Origin: a virus
DNA: 20,279 nucleotides
Direction: 5' to 3' (one strand)
IMG/VR virus record: IMGVR_UViG_3300024518_001849
Coordinates: 1 to 20,279 of that record
A program made the translations under genes and the position numbers. The notes under the pieces were generated by a model. It searched no databases. It was not told the origin of the DNA and saw only the letters and a program-made list of their open reading frames with translations. Every line of letters starts with the position of its first letter. Position 1 is the first letter of the stretch. This document shows positions 13,863 to 20,279 of this stretch, piece by piece.

Positions 13863-14312
13863 ATGATAAACGAAGAATATACGAAAGTCGTAAGACTAAA
13901 ATCCAAAGATGAAGAATTGTTCAAGAAAGAGGGTGTGATAATAAGACGACCCATTGACGCTAGGGAGATTTTAGCTTCTGGAGGTTATGAAGTGGTTCCT
14001 AACATTACTAAAGTGGTTGGGGTTGCAAACGTCTTAGATGATAAGGTGGAGTTGATTAAGTCTATGAATACTAAAACTCTAACTTCATTTGTTAAAAATG
14101 AGGGTTTGAACGTGAATATTTCTTCTGGAAATCTAGTTGAAAAGCGGAGTAAAGTTATAGATGCGTTACAAAACCCCCCGGAACAGGAGGTTGAACAGGA
14201 AGTTGAACAGGAAGTTGAACAGGAAGTTGAACAGAAAGTTGAACAGGAAGTTGAACAGGAAGTTGAACAGAAAGTTGAACAGGAAGTTGAACAGGAAGAC
14301 GATGATTTATAG
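13863..14312 (+). CDS. Head-region protein with HeH/SAP-like helices and EVEQ-repeat tail
   Basis: A 149-aa protein. Residues 1-58 are a compact unrecognised domain. Residues about 59-102 (DDKVELIKSMNTKTLTSFVK, then a basic KRSKVIDAL helix) resemble the HeH/SAP-type helix-extended-loop-helix fold seen in small phage head proteins (moderate confidence). The last third is nine tandem tetrapeptides, mostly EVEQ with two KVEQ, then EDDDL. The tail is strongly acidic and helix-prone. It lies between cement and neck genes, as do other small head proteins of unknown role. AAAGGATTAGAATA supplies a ribosome site. Possible nucleic-acid or capsid binding is inference. Confidence 0.65.
   Translation: MINEEYTKVVRLKSKDEELFKKEGVIIRRPIDAREILASGGYEVVPNITKVVGVANVLDDKVELIKSMNTKTLTSFVKNEGLNVNISSGNLVEKRSKVIDALQNPPEQEVEQEVEQEVEQEVEQKVEQEVEQEVEQKVEQEVEQEDDDL
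14187..14294 (+). repeat. Nine tandem 12-bp units (EVEQ codons)
   Basis: The unit GAAGTTGAACAG occurs nine times in register over 108 bases; the first has GAG for GAA, and units 5 and 8 begin AAA, changing Glu to Lys. The pattern 4+1, 2+1, 1 suggests expansion by larger blocks. In-frame copy-number change would not disrupt the gene. Confidence 0.97.
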
Positions 14313-14324
14313 TGTAGGTGTGGT

Positions 14325-14828
14325 ATGGTTTTAGTAGTTGAGTCAGGTGAAGGTGATTTATATGCCGATGCTTACGTAAGCATCGCCTTTACCGATACTT
14401 ATCATTCTGACAGGGGTAACCTTGACTGGGCATCGGTTATAACCTCAGTCAAAGAGGAAGCTATCCGTAACGCTACTGAATATTTAGACGCAACGTATGG
14501 TTGGATAGGTTACATAAAGTTACAGACTCAGGCGTTAGGTTGGCCCAGAACATTTGCGTATGATAAAGAGGGTCGGGATTTGAGTGATATCGTACCTTTG
14601 GGTGTTGAAAGGGCTTGCTCTGAATTAGCGTTAACCGCCCTTTCATCAAACCTTCTGGACAATACCACGCGTTCGGATTTTGTAACTAGAGAAAAGGTTG
14701 ACGTAATTGAGGTGGAATATAAAGACGGGTCGCCTAAAGGTGTGCAGTACAACTATGTGGATAGATTGTTGGGTGGTTTAACTTCTGGTTCGGCAGATTC
14801 TTCGCAAGTTAGTTTGGTGAGGGTTTGA
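14325..14828 (+). CDS. Head-tail adaptor ("DnaT-like" phage protein family)
   Basis: A 167-aa protein. YADAYVSIAFTDTYHSDRGN, then W, then EEAIRNATEYLDATYGWIGY, QALGWPR, GRDLSDIVPLGVERACSELA is the pattern of the phage family annotated in databases as putative DnaT-like ssDNA-binding protein. In structural operons it occupies the first neck-ring (adaptor) position, comparable to HK97 gp6 or SPP1 gp15, which binds under the portal. I therefore favour an adaptor over a DNA-binding role (inference from position). TAGGTG precedes ATG 14325. Confidence 0.7.
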   Translation: MVLVVESGEGDLYADAYVSIAFTDTYHSDRGNLDWASVITSVKEEAIRNATEYLDATYGWIGYIKLQTQALGWPRTFAYDKEGRDLSDIVPLGVERACSELALTALSSNLLDNTTRSDFVTREKVDVIEVEYKDGSPKGVQYNYVDRLLGGLTSGSADSSQVSLVRV

Positions 14829-14829
14829 T

Positions 14830-15192
14830 ATGGTAGATTATGCGAAGTTGTCAGATACAGCCCTGAGCTTGATTGATGATAATGGTAGGGATTTAGTGTT
14901 GCGGAATACGTCGGGTGGGGTGTATGATACTTTGACAAATTCTATAACTGGTGCAACTGTAGTGGATGAGAATGTTAGGGGTGTCATGTCTGGTTACTCT
15001 AAGATGCAGGTGGACAATAAGAATATTAAAGTTGGTGATAAGCTTTTCATACTACCTGCTAGGGGGATTTCTGGGGAAGTTAATCAAGATACCGTTATTA
15101 TAGACGGTTCCGACGAATGGTACGCAATAAAGGTTGATGAGATTAGACCGGGTGACGTGGTAATCATGTATAAAGTTCAGGTGAGAAAATGA
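14830..15192 (+). CDS. Probable head-closure/neck protein
   Basis: A 120-aa, strand-rich protein directly after the adaptor (one base between stop and ATG) and overlapping the next gene by four bases. The second half, VGDKLFILPARG to DEIRPGDVVIMYKVQVRK, reads as a small beta-barrel ending like phage stopper proteins ("KVDEIRPGDVVIMYKVQVR" is a frequent ending in this position). The expected role is to close the portal channel after packaging and join the tail. Assignment is mainly by gene order. Confidence 0.6.
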   Translation: MVDYAKLSDTALSLIDDNGRDLVLRNTSGGVYDTLTNSITGATVVDENVRGVMSGYSKMQVDNKNIKVGDKLFILPARGISGEVNQDTVIIDGSDEWYAIKVDEIRPGDVVIMYKVQVRK

Positions 15193-15587
15193 CCATAAAC
15201 TTGAGTAAGCTAGCTATAGCTATACATAAAGCAGAGAAGGAGATTGAGTTGACAACTGTGAACGTGATGAAGTCTTTGGCATTACAGATAGATCAAAGTC
15301 TAGTATTAAATACACCACGTGACACGGGTAGAGCTGCTGGTAACTGGATAACTTCAATAAAAGAACCTTCAAGGGAAGTTAGAGAAATTGAGTCAAATGG
15401 TGGTATACCCACAGAAGACCTTGACGTAATTGCTAGTGCAAAACTTGGTGATACCATATACATATCTAACAACCTACCGTATATCGGGGTACTGAATGAC
15501 GGCTCTTCTCAACAAGTGGCTGCAGGTTTTGTTGAAAAGTCAATTATAGTTGCTGAGGAGAGTTTCAATAGTGAGGGTGAGTTATGA
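15189..15587 (+). CDS. Tail-completion/neck protein, HK97 gp10-like
   Basis: A 132-aa protein. An N-terminal helix is followed by NTPRDTGRAAGNW, the conserved "T(P)xDTGxxxxNW" signature of the gp10-like tail component family, then YISNNLPYIGVLNDGSSQQVAAGFVEKSI, where the N-x-LPY and GSS-x-QAP/A features are also typical. Members lie at the head-tail junction and are required to complete tails. It overlaps both neighbours by four bases (ATGA), so the block 14830-16000 is translationally coupled. Confidence 0.75.
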   Translation: MTINLSKLAIAIHKAEKEIELTTVNVMKSLALQIDQSLVLNTPRDTGRAAGNWITSIKEPSREVREIESNGGIPTEDLDVIASAKLGDTIYISNNLPYIGVLNDGSSQQVAAGFVEKSIIVAEESFNSEGEL

Positions 15588-16000
15588 CGTTTTCAGATAG
15601 AAAAAAGGAGATGTTGGGGTATTTCAGTACTAACCTGTTGGGGATAAGTGACCCTCAAATTGTGTGGGACGGTGTTGCCAACGAAGCTATTGATAAAGAT
15701 ATACCTTGGATTTCTGTGTCAATACAACCTACTATAGCTAACATAGTTAACTTGAATAGGTTATCAAAAAGGGTTAGGCATGTGGGTTTGTTCATTGTAC
15801 AGATTTTCATCAAACCTAACCGGACTACTGAGCAAGCTGATATATTGGTGGATGCTGTTGGTTCAGCATTGGAGGGTAGTCGTAGTTCGAACGGTGTAAT
15901 ATTTACCACCACAAATATCAATAGAGTGGGTGTGACCAACGGTTACTACCAAATAAACACCTTTACAAGGTATAAGTACGATGATGTGCGTAATATTTAA
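15584..16000 (+). CDS. Tail terminator-like protein
   Basis: A 138-aa protein with an N-terminal helix (SDRKKEMLGYFSTNL), a strand-rich centre (IPWISVSIQP, VRHVGLFIVQIFIKPN), a helix with EQADILVDAVGSALEG and a final strand (YYQINTFTRYKYDD). This matches tail terminators of the lambda gpU/DUF4128 type, which cap the tail tube at its final length and attach it to the head. Position after the gp10-like gene and before the tube supports this. The sequence itself is only moderately distinctive. Confidence 0.65.
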   Translation: MTFSDRKKEMLGYFSTNLLGISDPQIVWDGVANEAIDKDIPWISVSIQPTIANIVNLNRLSKRVRHVGLFIVQIFIKPNRTTEQADILVDAVGSALEGSRSSNGVIFTTTNINRVGVTNGYYQINTFTRYKYDDVRNI

Positions 16001-16055
16001 TTCGGTTCACCTACGGTTATCGCCGATTTTGTTTAATTAAAATGAGAGTAACAAC

Positions 16056-16223
16056 ATGGAACTAGTACGGATTAAATTTTTACGTGATAAAGGTTCGGCA
16101 AAAAGAGGTCATAGGGGGTATTATGAGAAGTCGGTTGCTGAAAGATTGATTATTTCAGGTGTGGCTGAAAAGGTCACCAGTCCTAAGAATGAAGTGAAAC
16201 CTAAAATCAAGGATAAAAAATAA
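16056..16223 (+). CDS. 55-aa basic protein before the tail tube gene
   Basis: Translates as MELVRIKFLRDKGSAKRGHR, a short middle with VAERLIISGVAEKV, and a Lys-rich end. Such small proteins (KxKFL...G..., then a helix ending GxAE) are common next to phage tail tube or head genes, with no established role. ATG 16056 has GAGAG upstream; the stop overlaps the start of the tube gene by one base (TAATG). The preceding 55 bases (16001-16055) hold no clear signal. Confidence 0.65.
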   Translation: MELVRIKFLRDKGSAKRGHRGYYEKSVAERLIISGVAEKVTSPKNEVKPKIKDKK

Positions 16224-17380
16224 TGTCAGATACATCACAAGTACAGGTACGCATATATGAAGAAGTGTCATGGGGCGAAGACCCTAGCACTTCCAACAAG
16301 ATGTCGGATTTAAATATTGTTTCCGCAGACCTAAAAGCTGAGGTTAGAAAGAAAAGCTCTGACGTTATCAGAAGTGACGGTAACAACAAGAGTATAAGCT
16401 TGATTGGTAAGGGTGCTTCTGGGTCTATGGGTTACGAGTTGGCTCACAAGGAGTTAGAGACAATTTTTGCAGGGTTGTTGCGTAGCGACTATTCGACACC
16501 GCTTGACGTTACTGCTGCGACCATATCAGCTACTGATATAGGTAACACTATTGATGATAGTGGTAGTGGTTTTGGTGATGCTGTGGTCGGGCAATGGGTC
16601 AGAGTATCGGGATTTTTGGGTGACCCCTTAAACAACGGGTTTGCTAAAGTTACAGCTGCCACAGCTGCACAATTGACTTTGTCGGCTATAGATTTATCCG
16701 ATGAGGCGTTGGGGAACCCTATTACTGTGGAAGGTCGTTTTTTGGTCAATGGAATAGCTGAAAAGTCCTTTTTAATTGAGCAACAATTTTCGGCAGCAGA
16801 TTTTGAATACTTCACAGGTATGGAGGTGGTGAGTTGTACGTTCAACTTTGTCTTAGACGACCACGTTAAAGTCACCTCTGAGTGGTTGGGTAAAGAGGGT
16901 TTTAGAGCTGTAACAACTCAAGGCGACGGTTCTCCAAATCCTGCGGAAACTACGCAATCAATGGGTGTTGTTGATGCATTATCCTTTTATATCGACAATA
17001 CTTTGACTGTGGAGGATGTGGTATCATTCAACGTGACAGCCACCCCAGTACTTAGAACACAAAACGCTATAACTGCGAGGGGTTTAGCTGTGGGAATTGG
17101 TTCAGGTACGTTTAACGTCACGGGTACTTTAGAGGTTCACAACGAGAACAACGATTTACTATCTGATATGGACGGTTTTGAGACGAAATCTTTAACCGTG
17201 ATTGTTGGAGACACTGACGGGAATAACATCGTTTTAGATTTCCCAGCGTGCAAACTTAGTGACGGAACAAGAGCGGTGCCGGGTCAAGATCAAGATGTGA
17301 TCACGTCCATACAATTTGAAACACTACTAGACGAAACTATTGCGGGTCAAATGGGTATTACAATCATTGACGCACTTTAG
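16223..17380 (+). CDS. Major tail tube protein
   Basis: A 385-aa protein. The N-terminus VQVRIYEEVSWGEDPSTS, then MSDLNIVSADLKAEV and ISLIGKGASGSMGYELAHKELETIFAG, is the usual opening of long tail tube proteins. A segment near 95-165 (IDDSGSGFGDAVVGQWVRVS, NNGFAKVTAAT, LTL) is the Gly-rich insertion common in this family. The remaining part (FEYFTGMEVVSCTF to FETLLDETIAGQMGITIID) completes the beta-barrel. Stacked hexameric rings of this protein form the tail tube. The length and the absence of a sheath gene after it point to a siphovirus tail. Confidence 0.85.
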   Translation: MSDTSQVQVRIYEEVSWGEDPSTSNKMSDLNIVSADLKAEVRKKSSDVIRSDGNNKSISLIGKGASGSMGYELAHKELETIFAGLLRSDYSTPLDVTAATISATDIGNTIDDSGSGFGDAVVGQWVRVSGFLGDPLNNGFAKVTAATAAQLTLSAIDLSDEALGNPITVEGRFLVNGIAEKSFLIEQQFSAADFEYFTGMEVVSCTFNFVLDDHVKVTSEWLGKEGFRAVTTQGDGSPNPAETTQSMGVVDALSFYIDNTLTVEDVVSFNVTATPVLRTQNAITARGLAVGIGSGTFNVTGTLEVHNENNDLLSDMDGFETKSLTVIVGDTDGNNIVLDFPACKLSDGTRAVPGQDQDVITSIQFETLLDETIAGQMGITIIDAL

Positions 17381-17383
17381 TTA

Positions 17384-17447
17384 CTTCTTACCCTGTTTTA
17401 ACCTTGTGTTTTATGTGGTGGAAGGGTGTCGCAGGGTCACCAAGAAG
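17384..17447 (+). other. Intercistronic hairpin between tail tube and chaperone genes
   Basis: CTTCTTACCCTG (17384-17395) pairs with CAGGGT (17432-17437) and AAGAAG (17442-17447), a 12-bp stem with a 4-base bulge CACC and a 36-base loop. It lies in one of the few gaps (92 bases) of the operon. It may lower readthrough from the highly expressed tube gene, or slow decay of its RNA (inference). Confidence 0.45.
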
Positions 17448-17472
17448 CCACTCCTAAATATAGGAAACTGTT

Positions 17473-17934
17473 ATGACTAATTTACTAGATGTATTTGGTA
17501 CCGATTTAACCTTAGAAAAAGAAGGCGTGTGGGTTGAATTTGCGGAAGGGATTAAATTTAAAATACGCCCTATGCGAAACAAAAAATTTATAGCACTTTT
17601 GCAAAAACTACAGAGACCTTACAAGTCCGCAATTAGAAATGGCTCTATCAAAGAAGACTTGCACCAAGGGTTAATAACCAAAGCGTTGGCAAAAGAGGTG
17701 GTTGTTGACTGGTTGGGTGTGAATGATTTGGAGTCTGGTGAACCTTTAGATTACTCTTGGACTAACGCTACAAGATTGTTATCCGATGCTAGAATGGAAA
17801 GACTGTTATTGATGGTCGTAGAAGTTGCTGGAGAGCAAGAAACCTTTAAAAATATTGAGGAAGAAGAAACGGAAAAAAACTCAGAGAAGTCCTCAAGTGG
17901 CAATTCCAATGGGAAGAAATCAGCGAAAAGTTAA
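17473..17934 (+). CDS. Tail assembly chaperone, short form (gpG-like)
   Basis: A 153-aa protein between tube and tape measure genes, the position of lambda gpG. FKIRPMRNKKFIALLQKLQR and WLGVNDLESGEPLDYSWTNA, then LSDARMERLLLMVVEVAGE are typical of this chaperone group, which coats the tape measure protein and recruits tube subunits. The tail (EEEETEKNSEKSSSGNSNGK) is low-complexity. The slippery heptamer A_AAA_AAC lies in the E-K-N codons at 17872-17880, so most ribosomes make this form and a fraction make the longer one. TAGGAAA precedes ATG 17473. Confidence 0.8.
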   Translation: MTNLLDVFGTDLTLEKEGVWVEFAEGIKFKIRPMRNKKFIALLQKLQRPYKSAIRNGSIKEDLHQGLITKALAKEVVVDWLGVNDLESGEPLDYSWTNATRLLSDARMERLLLMVVEVAGEQETFKNIEEEETEKNSEKSSSGNSNGKKSAKS

Positions 17935-18212
17935 AACCGCTGATTGCTCGTGGGAAGCCGATAAAAGAGTGGGATGATAGACCCGTTTTATTTGAGGACT
18001 TACACCCTGTGTGGGGTGCATTTTGGACATTACACAAAGGTAGAGTGTGTGGAGTATCTGGGGTTAATCCTATACAGGTATCTGAAATCATATGTTATAG
18101 TAATGCTTTCAACATGGACATAGAAAATCTTTTGTTTTGTGTCCAAATATTAGATAATGAATACTTGAAGTGTATTCAAGACAAACATAAAGGGCGTGAG
18201 AAGGTGAAGTAA
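17473..18212 (+). CDS. Tail assembly chaperone, -1 frameshift product (gpGT-like)
   Basis: Slipping back one base at 17874-17880 continues from CTC at 17880 into an open frame that ends at 18212, giving 136 + 110 = 246 residues. The added part begins LREVLKWQFQWEEISEKLKP and includes EWDDRPVLFEDLHPVWGAFW and INP-like VNPIQVSEI. It has no ribosome site of its own at the GTG near 18009, as expected for an extension. Its stop overlaps the tape measure start by one base (TAATG). In lambda the GT extension bridges tape measure and tube proteins; the same role is inferred. Confidence 0.8.
17874..17880 (+). promoter_or_regulatory. Programmed -1 frameshift slippery site A_AAA_AAC
   Basis: In the zero frame the codons read GAA AAA AAC; A AAA AAC fits X XXY YYZ exactly. 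The -1 frame is open for 110 codons and joins a conserved-looking extension. I see no strong stem-loop directly downstream. Confidence 0.85.
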
Positions 18213-20279
18213 TGACGACGGTACCCATTGACGTTAAGGTTGACTCCTCAGGTGCAAAATCAGGTGCAAAAGGGGTCACACGCTCTTTCAACTCTATCAT
18301 GAGTAAGGCAAAACAAACTGACAGGGCAACAAGTAAGTTAAATCGAAGTTTGAAGGATACTGCTACGGTCACAAACCAACTTGGTAAATCTGTCAGAAGT
18401 TTTGCTATATTCAGTTCTGCGATAGCTTCCACAACCTTGGTTATAAAAAATAGCGTCGCTCAAGCTATTAAATACAGAACCGCCTTAGCTGAGGTAAATA
18501 CACTTGTTGGGGACACCTTCAACTTTCAGAAGTTGAAGGAGGGTGTCAGAGAGGTTTCACTTGAATTTGGGAAAATGCCCACAGAACAAGCTAAAGCTGC
18601 CTATCAAATCATATCGGCTGGCGCGTCTTCTGCTGCGGAAGCGTTGGATATTCTCAGTGCGTCTAACAAGTTAGCTATTGGGGGCGTAACTCAAGTTTCC
18701 GTTGCTGCCGACGGTCTGACGAGTATTTTAAATGCTTACGGGGATGGTGTTAAGGGTGCCACTGAGGTCAGTGATGCACTATTTGTTGCAATGAAGGGTG
18801 GTAAGACTACCATAGGTGAGTTGAGTGCTGCAATAGGTAAAGTGGCACCTATTGCAGCACAAACAAACGTATCACTTGATGAATTGTTAGCGTCGATATC
18901 CGCACTTACCAAAGGGGGTATTGCTACGACTGAGGCGGTGACGGGTGTCAGAGCAATTCTTGCAGCCGTGGCGAAACCTACCAAAGAAGCTACCGATTTA
19001 GCCAAAGAACTAGGTATAGAATTTAGTGCGTCCGCTTTGAAGGCTAAGGGTTTTGCAGCTTTTTTGCAAGAACTTAAAGAAAAGACTGGGTCTAATACTG
19101 AATCTATGGCTCAATTGTTCGGGGGTGTTGAAGCCCTAATTCCCATATTAGCTTTGACAGGTAAATCCAGTAAAGACTTTTCAAAAATATTAGATGATAT
19201 GGGTAAAAAGGTTGGGGAAACAGGTGAAGCTTTCGAAAAGATGGCCAGTACCCCAGAACAAGCCATAAACAGGCTTAAAGTTAGGTTTGTCGACTTAAGC
19301 ATATCTATTGGGGATAGTGTTACGGATAGGATGTTACCAGCCATTAAAGCCCTCACTGAGAACTTTGACGCAATGGTTGTTGTGCTGATTGGTGGTATTG
19401 GTGGTATAGGTGTAGCTTTAGCGTTAATATTCCCACAAATAACCGCGGTAACGGTGGGGGTGTTGGCAGCAGTCGCAGCGTTTGAATTGTTAAGGGATAC
19501 GTTCCCAGCAATAGATGACGCCTTTAAAGGTTTGATACATGACCTAAATGAAGTTACCAACCCTCTCAAAGCACTAAATGCGTTATGGATAGTTGGTATA
19601 GGAGAGATGGCAAAGTTTGCACTATCAGTGAAAAACTTAGGTTCTGCGATACTGACGGCAATAGTCGAACCATTTAAAAAAATAGCTAGGATATTTTCAG
19701 CTTTCTGGCAAGATTTGACATCTTTGGCAAATCCTTTTGGCGGTTCAGGTTTCTCTAACAAATTGGAGAGGGAGTTGCAGACTGGTTTTGTAGATGAGTT
19801 CACGGGAGCATTCCAAAAAGTTAGGTCAGAAGGTGAGGTATTTGATAACTTAATAGATTCATGGGTGGATGGTAAGCTTGTGGAGTTGTCTGATTCGGCA
19901 ACACAGGTTGCAAAGTCAGTGGGTAGCGGTGACAAAGATAGTATTTCTGGAAGTTTGGAAGTGGCTTCTAAATCAGTCAACGAACTCGGCGAGGATTTCG
20001 AAGGGTTAGATAAAATTTTCAAAGGTGTTGGTAGAACAATAAAAGACTCGTTCAACGACTTGTTCAAAGGGTTGTTTAGCAAAGGTAAGTTTGAGTTTGA
20101 TGACTTCTTGGACAATATGTTATCTGGTTTTTCACAGACTCTAGCTAACATGGCGACCATGGCTATATCTAAGCCTGTAATTGTTCCGATGGTGGGTACT
20201 GTTAGCGGTATGTTTGGTAATCAGGATACGGCACTTGCAGGTTTAAGTAGTCAAGGTGCTGGAGGATTTGGCGATATAA
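18212..20279 (+). CDS. Tape measure protein, N-terminal 689 residues (partial)
   Basis: The frame is open from ATG 18212 to the right edge. It overlaps the chaperone stop by one base. The region at about 100-330 (GKMPTEQAKAAYQIISAGAS, LSASNKLAIGG, GLTSILNAYG, FVAMKGGKTTIGELSAAIGK) is the TP901-type tape measure core. A hydrophobic stretch at about 388-430 (VVVLIGGIGGIGVALALIF and TVGVLAAVAAF) is the membrane-like segment expected for a protein that enters the host envelope. The end of the window (FNDLFKGLFSKGKFEFDDFL, then AISKPVIVP) looks like the C-terminal region of lambda H-like proteins, so the gene may be near its end. It sets tail length and helps DNA enter the cell. Confidence 0.9.
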   Translation, partial: MTTVPIDVKVDSSGAKSGAKGVTRSFNSIMSKAKQTDRATSKLNRSLKDTATVTNQLGKSVRSFAIFSSAIASTTLVIKNSVAQAIKYRTALAEVNTLVGDTFNFQKLKEGVREVSLEFGKMPTEQAKAAYQIISAGASSAAEALDILSASNKLAIGGVTQVSVAADGLTSILNAYGDGVKGATEVSDALFVAMKGGKTTIGELSAAIGKVAPIAAQTNVSLDELLASISALTKGGIATTEAVTGVRAILAAVAKPTKEATDLAKELGIEFSASALKAKGFAAFLQELKEKTGSNTESMAQLFGGVEALIPILALTGKSSKDFSKILDDMGKKVGETGEAFEKMASTPEQAINRLKVRFVDLSISIGDSVTDRMLPAIKALTENFDAMVVVLIGGIGGIGVALALIFPQITAVTVGVLAAVAAFELLRDTFPAIDDAFKGLIHDLNEVTNPLKALNALWIVGIGEMAKFALSVKNLGSAILTAIVEPFKKIARIFSAFWQDLTSLANPFGGSGFSNKLERELQTGFVDEFTGAFQKVRSEGEVFDNLIDSWVDGKLVELSDSATQVAKSVGSGDKDSISGSLEVASKSVNELGEDFEGLDKIFKGVGRTIKDSFNDLFKGLFSKGKFEFDDFLDNMLSGFSQTLANMATMAISKPVIVPMVGTVSGMFGNQDTALAGLSSQGAGGFGDI

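Noticed and set aside
16489-16875. 128-codon minus-strand frame inside the tail tube gene
   Set aside because: Antisense shadow; the plus-strand frame has clear family features.
18009-18212. Separate 67-aa gene starting with GTG
   Set aside because: No ribosome site; the frame is open further upstream and is reached by the -1 frameshift at 17874-17880, so it is the chaperone extension.
19111-20160. 349-codon open frame on the minus strand
   Set aside because: Antisense to the tape measure gene, composition dominated by Ser/Pro/Asn typical of shadow frames, and it opposes the operon direction.

Overview
The window is part of the genome (or prophage) of a tailed double-stranded DNA bacteriophage, most likely one with a long non-contractile tail. 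It has a low-GC, compact, nearly gap-free layout. The head and neck genes (DUF4055-type portal, Mu gpF-like minor head protein, HK97-type capsid, Bbp16-like cement proteins) resemble those of phages of Gram-negative bacteria. I cannot name the host, and a gammaproteobacterial host is only a guess. No integrase, lysis gene, tRNA or CRISPR array is visible, so the lifestyle is undecided. Function calls come from reading motifs; no database search was run.

Region 1 (1-3128, minus strand) is a replication/recombination-type operon. In transcription order it holds a coiled-coil protein, a protein with three identical 9-residue repeats, an ankyrin-repeat protein, a 61-aa relative of that protein's C-terminus, a DUF2800 nuclease-like protein with a predicted Fe-S cluster, and the start of a DUF2815 ssDNA-binding-like gene that runs off the window. 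A strong promoter (TTGACA-N17-TATAAA) and a perfect 18-bp hairpin lie in front of the DUF2815 gene.

Region 2 (3129-3394) is a divergent control region with a minus-strand promoter, a plus-strand promoter and a 19-bp palindrome over the latter. It leads into a 68-aa helix-turn-helix protein and a 777-aa primase-polymerase/SF3 helicase (3395-5958).

Region 3 (5959-7215) is about 1.25 kb without a convincing gene. Its first half has fifteen copies of TGTTCG/CGAACA arranged mostly as alternating inverted pairs, including a perfect 31-bp inverted repeat, next to a T-rich stretch. This is a candidate replication origin or large operator array. Its second half has three promoter-like sequences (all TTGACA with 17-bp spacing) interleaved with hairpins and at least one convincing terminator, suggesting one or two small non-coding transcripts and the late promoter.

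Region 4 (7216-20279, plus strand) is the packaging and structural operon: small terminase-like protein, large terminase, portal, minor head protein, scaffold, major capsid protein, two paralogous cement proteins, a repeat-tailed HeH-like protein, four neck/tail-completion proteins, a 55-aa protein, tail tube protein, a tail assembly chaperone with a -1 frameshift at A_AAA_AAC, and the beginning of the tape measure protein. Many neighbours overlap by 1-11 bases or have Shine-Dalgarno sites inside the preceding gene, so translation is probably coupled.
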